Origin: Eikenella halliae
GTDB lineage: Bacteria > Pseudomonadota > Gammaproteobacteria > Burkholderiales > Neisseriaceae
Assembly: GCF_001648475.1 (NCBI RefSeq)
Contig: NZ_LXSQ01000013.1
Span: forward strand, 1 to 39,451
Length of the DNA: 39,451 bases
Reading direction: 5' to 3'
This document shows positions 37,334-39,451 of this stretch, one piece after another. Below the pieces are notes generated by a model, which was not told the origin of the DNA, did no database searches, and saw nothing but the letters and a program-made list of their open reading frames with translations. Positions within the stretch are counted from its first letter, which is position 1. Every line of letters begins with the position of its first letter. A program made the position numbers and the translations under genes.

Positions 37334-38197
37334 ATGAAACACCTCATCCTCGGACTATTGATGAGTGCCGTTGCCGGCAGCGCCTTCGCCGACAAAATGG
37401 CAGACGACTATTTCAAAGATGTCCCGAACCCGCCGCTGAACCGCCAAGAAAACACCGGTTTGCGCTACTCGCACGACTTTTCCTACGACGGCCGCATGGC
37501 TACCCCGCCCGGGCTGGGCGAACAGGGTCGCCTCATGTTTCCCTTGGGGTCCAATCCCTCCATCGTGTGTGCGGTTTTACAGGTATGCGACATCGCCCTG
37601 CAACCCGGCGAACAACTGAACAGCCTCAATGCGGGCGATACCGCCCGCTGGGACATCCAGCCGGCCATTTCCGGTAAAGACGGCGTACCGCAAATGCACA
37701 TTCTGATTAAACCATTTGATGTCGGCCTACAGACCACCCTGTTTATCGCCACCGACCGCCGAACCTACCATTTGCGGTTGAAATCGCACCGTAGCCGTTT
37801 CATGCCGGCAGTCGGCTTTATCTATCCCGAAGACCAACAGGCCGCCCTGCAACGTGCCCGTCAGGAAGCAGCTTGGAAAACCGCGTCCAACGTACTGCCT
37901 TCCGGCCAGCAAATCGACAAATTGGACTTCGAATACAACATCAGCGGCGACTCGCCATCATGGAAACCGTTGCGTGTGTATAACGACGGCACCCGTACCT
38001 ACATCCAAATGCCGGCCAGCATGGCCCAAGGCGAAGCGCCCACCTTGCTGATCGTGCGCGACGGCGAGGACACCCTGGTCAATTACCGACTCGACGGTGA
38101 CCGTTTCGTCGTCGACACCATCTTTGATAAAGCCGTGTTACTAACCGGGGTGGGCCGCCACCAATCCAAAGTCGTTATTACTAGGAAACAGCCATGA
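37334..38197 (+). CDS. trbG: TrbG/VirB9
   Basis: A 287-residue exported protein with a signal peptide (1-19, 'VAGSAFA'). The N-terminal domain carries 'YSHDFSYDGRMATPPG'. The C-terminal VirB9 domain ('FEYNISGDSPSWKPLRVYND', 'TYIQMPASMAQGEAPTLLIV') binds the lipoprotein TrbH and TrbI. It is part of the outer-membrane core. The stop overlaps the trbH start (ATGA). Confidence 0.94.
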   Translation: MKHLILGLLMSAVAGSAFADKMADDYFKDVPNPPLNRQENTGLRYSHDFSYDGRMATPPGLGEQGRLMFPLGSNPSIVCAVLQVCDIALQPGEQLNSLNAGDTARWDIQPAISGKDGVPQMHILIKPFDVGLQTTLFIATDRRTYHLRLKSHRSRFMPAVGFIYPEDQQAALQRARQEAAWKTASNVLPSGQQIDKLDFEYNISGDSPSWKPLRVYNDGTRTYIQMPASMAQGEAPTLLIVRDGEDTLVNYRLDGDRFVVDTIFDKAVLLTGVGRHQSKVVITRKQP

Positions 38198-38601
38198 AAA
38201 CACTGTATGCCCTTATTGCGACCACCATGCTGGCCGCCTGCGGCAGCATGAGTTCCTACGTCCAATCCGCCGCATTGGAACGCTACGTCGCCCAGGACGT
38301 TACCGCCCGACTGAGTGCCGACTACCCGGCGGCGAATACCCTGTTTGTATTCGACGGTAGCGACCCGTTCAGCAAAGACCTCAGCCAAGCATTGCGTGAA
38401 AAAGGCTTTGCGGTGGCCGACAGCGTGCCCGCCAACACCGCCGCCAACCGACTGTCCGTGGTACTGGATAAAGTCGATCAGGTGGCCGGCGAACTGTACC
38501 GGGTCAGCTACACCGTAGACGGCCGCACCACCTATACCCGTGGTTACCTAGTCAACAGCAATAACAACATTGCCCCCGCCGGCAGCTGGTCCCGTAAATA
38601 G
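38194..38601 (+). CDS. trbH: TrbH/VirB7 lipoprotein
   Basis: A 135-residue lipoprotein: signal peptide with lipobox 'TTMLAAC' and Cys near residue 16. The mature part contains 'VFDGSDPFSKDLSQALREKG' and is like RP4 TrbH. It anchors TrbG in the outer membrane. The start is coupled to trbG. Confidence 0.9.
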   Translation: MKTLYALIATTMLAACGSMSSYVQSAALERYVAQDVTARLSADYPAANTLFVFDGSDPFSKDLSQALREKGFAVADSVPANTAANRLSVVLDKVDQVAGELYRVSYTVDGRTTYTRGYLVNSNNNIAPAGSWSRK

Positions 38602-38610
38602 GAGTCTGTT

Positions 38611-39451
38611 ATGGCCAACGACAACGATCTGCTCAATGTCCAGTCCTCCCCTTCCGCCGCCCCCAACACCGCCGGACGGCAACCGTCCGTACGCCGGCTC
38701 AACCGCCTGCCGGTGTACATTGTCGGCGGCATCCTGGTCGGTTTTGCGCTGATTATCGCCTTAATCGCGATTAATAAAGGCCAAGCCTCCCGGCAGATGG
38801 CCGAACAAGTTAAGAACGAAGGCGACTCCAGCAAACTGGCGCAGAACATTCTGGCCGATGCCCCGACCAATGGGGTAATCGGCGCCGCCCCGCCGACATT
38901 GCCGGCATTAGCCAGTGAGCCGATTGATTTGGACAGCCTGCCAGCCAACCCAACCTTGCCGGACGATGCCCCGCTGACCCTGCCGCCACCGCAGACATCA
39001 ATGGCACCCGGTCTGCCCGACGAAGCACAGCAGAATCGGCAACAGATGCTGGCCGCCGCCATCAAATCGCCTACCCAGATCCAAGCTACCGCCGCCCCTG
39101 GCAGTAACTTTGCCGGCGCGACGCGGACGGAACCCACCAACCGCGACGAAATGCTGGAACAAATCCGACAGGTACAGCAGGAGGCAGACAACGCCCTCAA
39201 CAACAGTAATGATCAAGCCGCCGCCCTAAACGCCTACAACCAGCTGAATCAAGCACTGGGTGGTGGCGGTGGCGGAGTCGGCGGGATCGGCGGCAATGCG
39301 CCGGCCAATCTGAACACCCCGCCGCAACCGGCCGTGGCCAACAACAATACTGCCGGCAGTGATAACCGTTGGCAGCTGGCCAACCGACCGGAACGGGCTT
39401 ATGCCAACGCCTTGATGGCCGGATCGGTCATTCCGGCCATCGCCATCAGCG
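38611..39451 (+). CDS. trbI: TrbI/VirB10, N-terminal part (continues at position 1)
   Basis: Begins at ATG with GGAG upstream. It encodes a cytoplasmic segment, one membrane helix (about 33-54, 'VYIVGGILVGFALIIALIAI') and a Pro/Ala/Asn-rich periplasmic linker, then runs into the terminal overlap. The frame is open to the window end. After the 127-base overlap is removed, 714 bases (238 codons) join position 1 in frame, giving 453 residues in total. The C-terminal part is described at 1-648. Confidence 0.92.
   Translation, partial: MANDNDLLNVQSSPSAAPNTAGRQPSVRRLNRLPVYIVGGILVGFALIIALIAINKGQASRQMAEQVKNEGDSSKLAQNILADAPTNGVIGAAPPTLPALASEPIDLDSLPANPTLPDDAPLTLPPPQTSMAPGLPDEAQQNRQQMLAAAIKSPTQIQATAAPGSNFAGATRTEPTNRDEMLEQIRQVQQEADNALNNSNDQAAALNAYNQLNQALGGGGGGVGGIGGNAPANLNTPPQPAVANNNTAGSDNRWQLANRPERAYANALMAGSVIPAIAIS
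39325..39451. repeat. Terminal overlap, right copy (circular junction)
   Basis: Identical to 1-127. See the left copy for the meaning: the sequence is a circle and these bases should be counted once. Confidence 0.93.

Noticed and set aside
1..39451. Resistance gene such as tetM or a beta-lactamase; insertion sequences; tRNA or rRNA genes
   Set aside because: I looked for ribosome-protection GTPase, beta-lactamase and transposase motifs and for tRNA folds and found none.

Overview
The window is best read as one complete circular conjugative plasmid, linearised inside trbI/virB10. The first 127 bases are repeated exactly as the last 127 (1-127 = 39325-39451). Joining the ends leaves a circle of 39,324 bp and restores an unbroken 453-codon trbI. 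The backbone is IncP-type (RP4/RK2-like), shown by gene order and by sites: a relaxase with Tyr22, an oriT whose sequence closely follows the RP4 oriT, five KorB operators of the form TTTAGC(G/C)GCTAAA, and a TrbC pilin that would mature to exactly 78 residues. The host is probably a member of the Neisseriaceae: a hairpin at 12530-12563 carries two copies of AGGCTACCTGAA, which I recall as the DNA-uptake sequence dialect of Eikenella. Size and content recall the gonococcal conjugative plasmids (pConj, roughly 39-42 kb), but no tetM is present. I could not run a database search.

Layout. (1) 32213-39451 and 1-7060, plus strand: mating-pair-formation operon trbB-C-D-E-F-G-H-I, a lipoprotein in the role of TrbK, trbJ, trbL, a secreted Cys-containing protein, a second trbL fused to a lysozyme-like domain, trbM and trbN, closed by strong terminators. 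(2) 7168-12565: accessory region with a YafQ/DinJ-type toxin-antitoxin pair, a Fic/VbhA pair between imperfect direct repeats, two small unknown genes, a serine resolvase, an AT-rich trio of unknown genes, an orphan toxin-like nuclease and a probable small structured RNA. (3) 12566-23702, minus strand: DNA-processing operon traJ-traI(traH inside)-traG-traF-topB(traE)-traD position-ArdC/primase fusion(traC), then a Tat-exported M15 peptidase. (4) 23745-23835: oriT, followed by divergent traK-traL-traM (24018-25670). (5) 25667-29638, minus strand: control and partition region with a KorA-like regulator, incC/parA, korB/parB, a second VbhA/Fic pair and a coiled-coil gene. (6) 29639-30300: oriV with nine 18-bp iterons and DnaA boxes. 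(7) 30301-32069: ssb-trfA, divergent from trbA.

How it works together. TrfA and Ssb drive replication from oriV. IncC and KorB partition the plasmid, and KorB also represses from its dispersed operators (incC promoter, ssb/trbA divergent promoter, traI and the coiled-coil gene). TraJ, TraK, TraI and TraH form the relaxosome at oriT. TraG couples it to the Trb channel. TraF matures the TrbC pilin. The TraC fusion would travel with or act on the entering strand. The toxin pairs stabilise inheritance. The most unusual parts are the TrbL-lysozyme fusion, the two Fic proteins sharing a KfrB-like tail, the minus-strand RNA at about 12305-12484, and the new iteron family.
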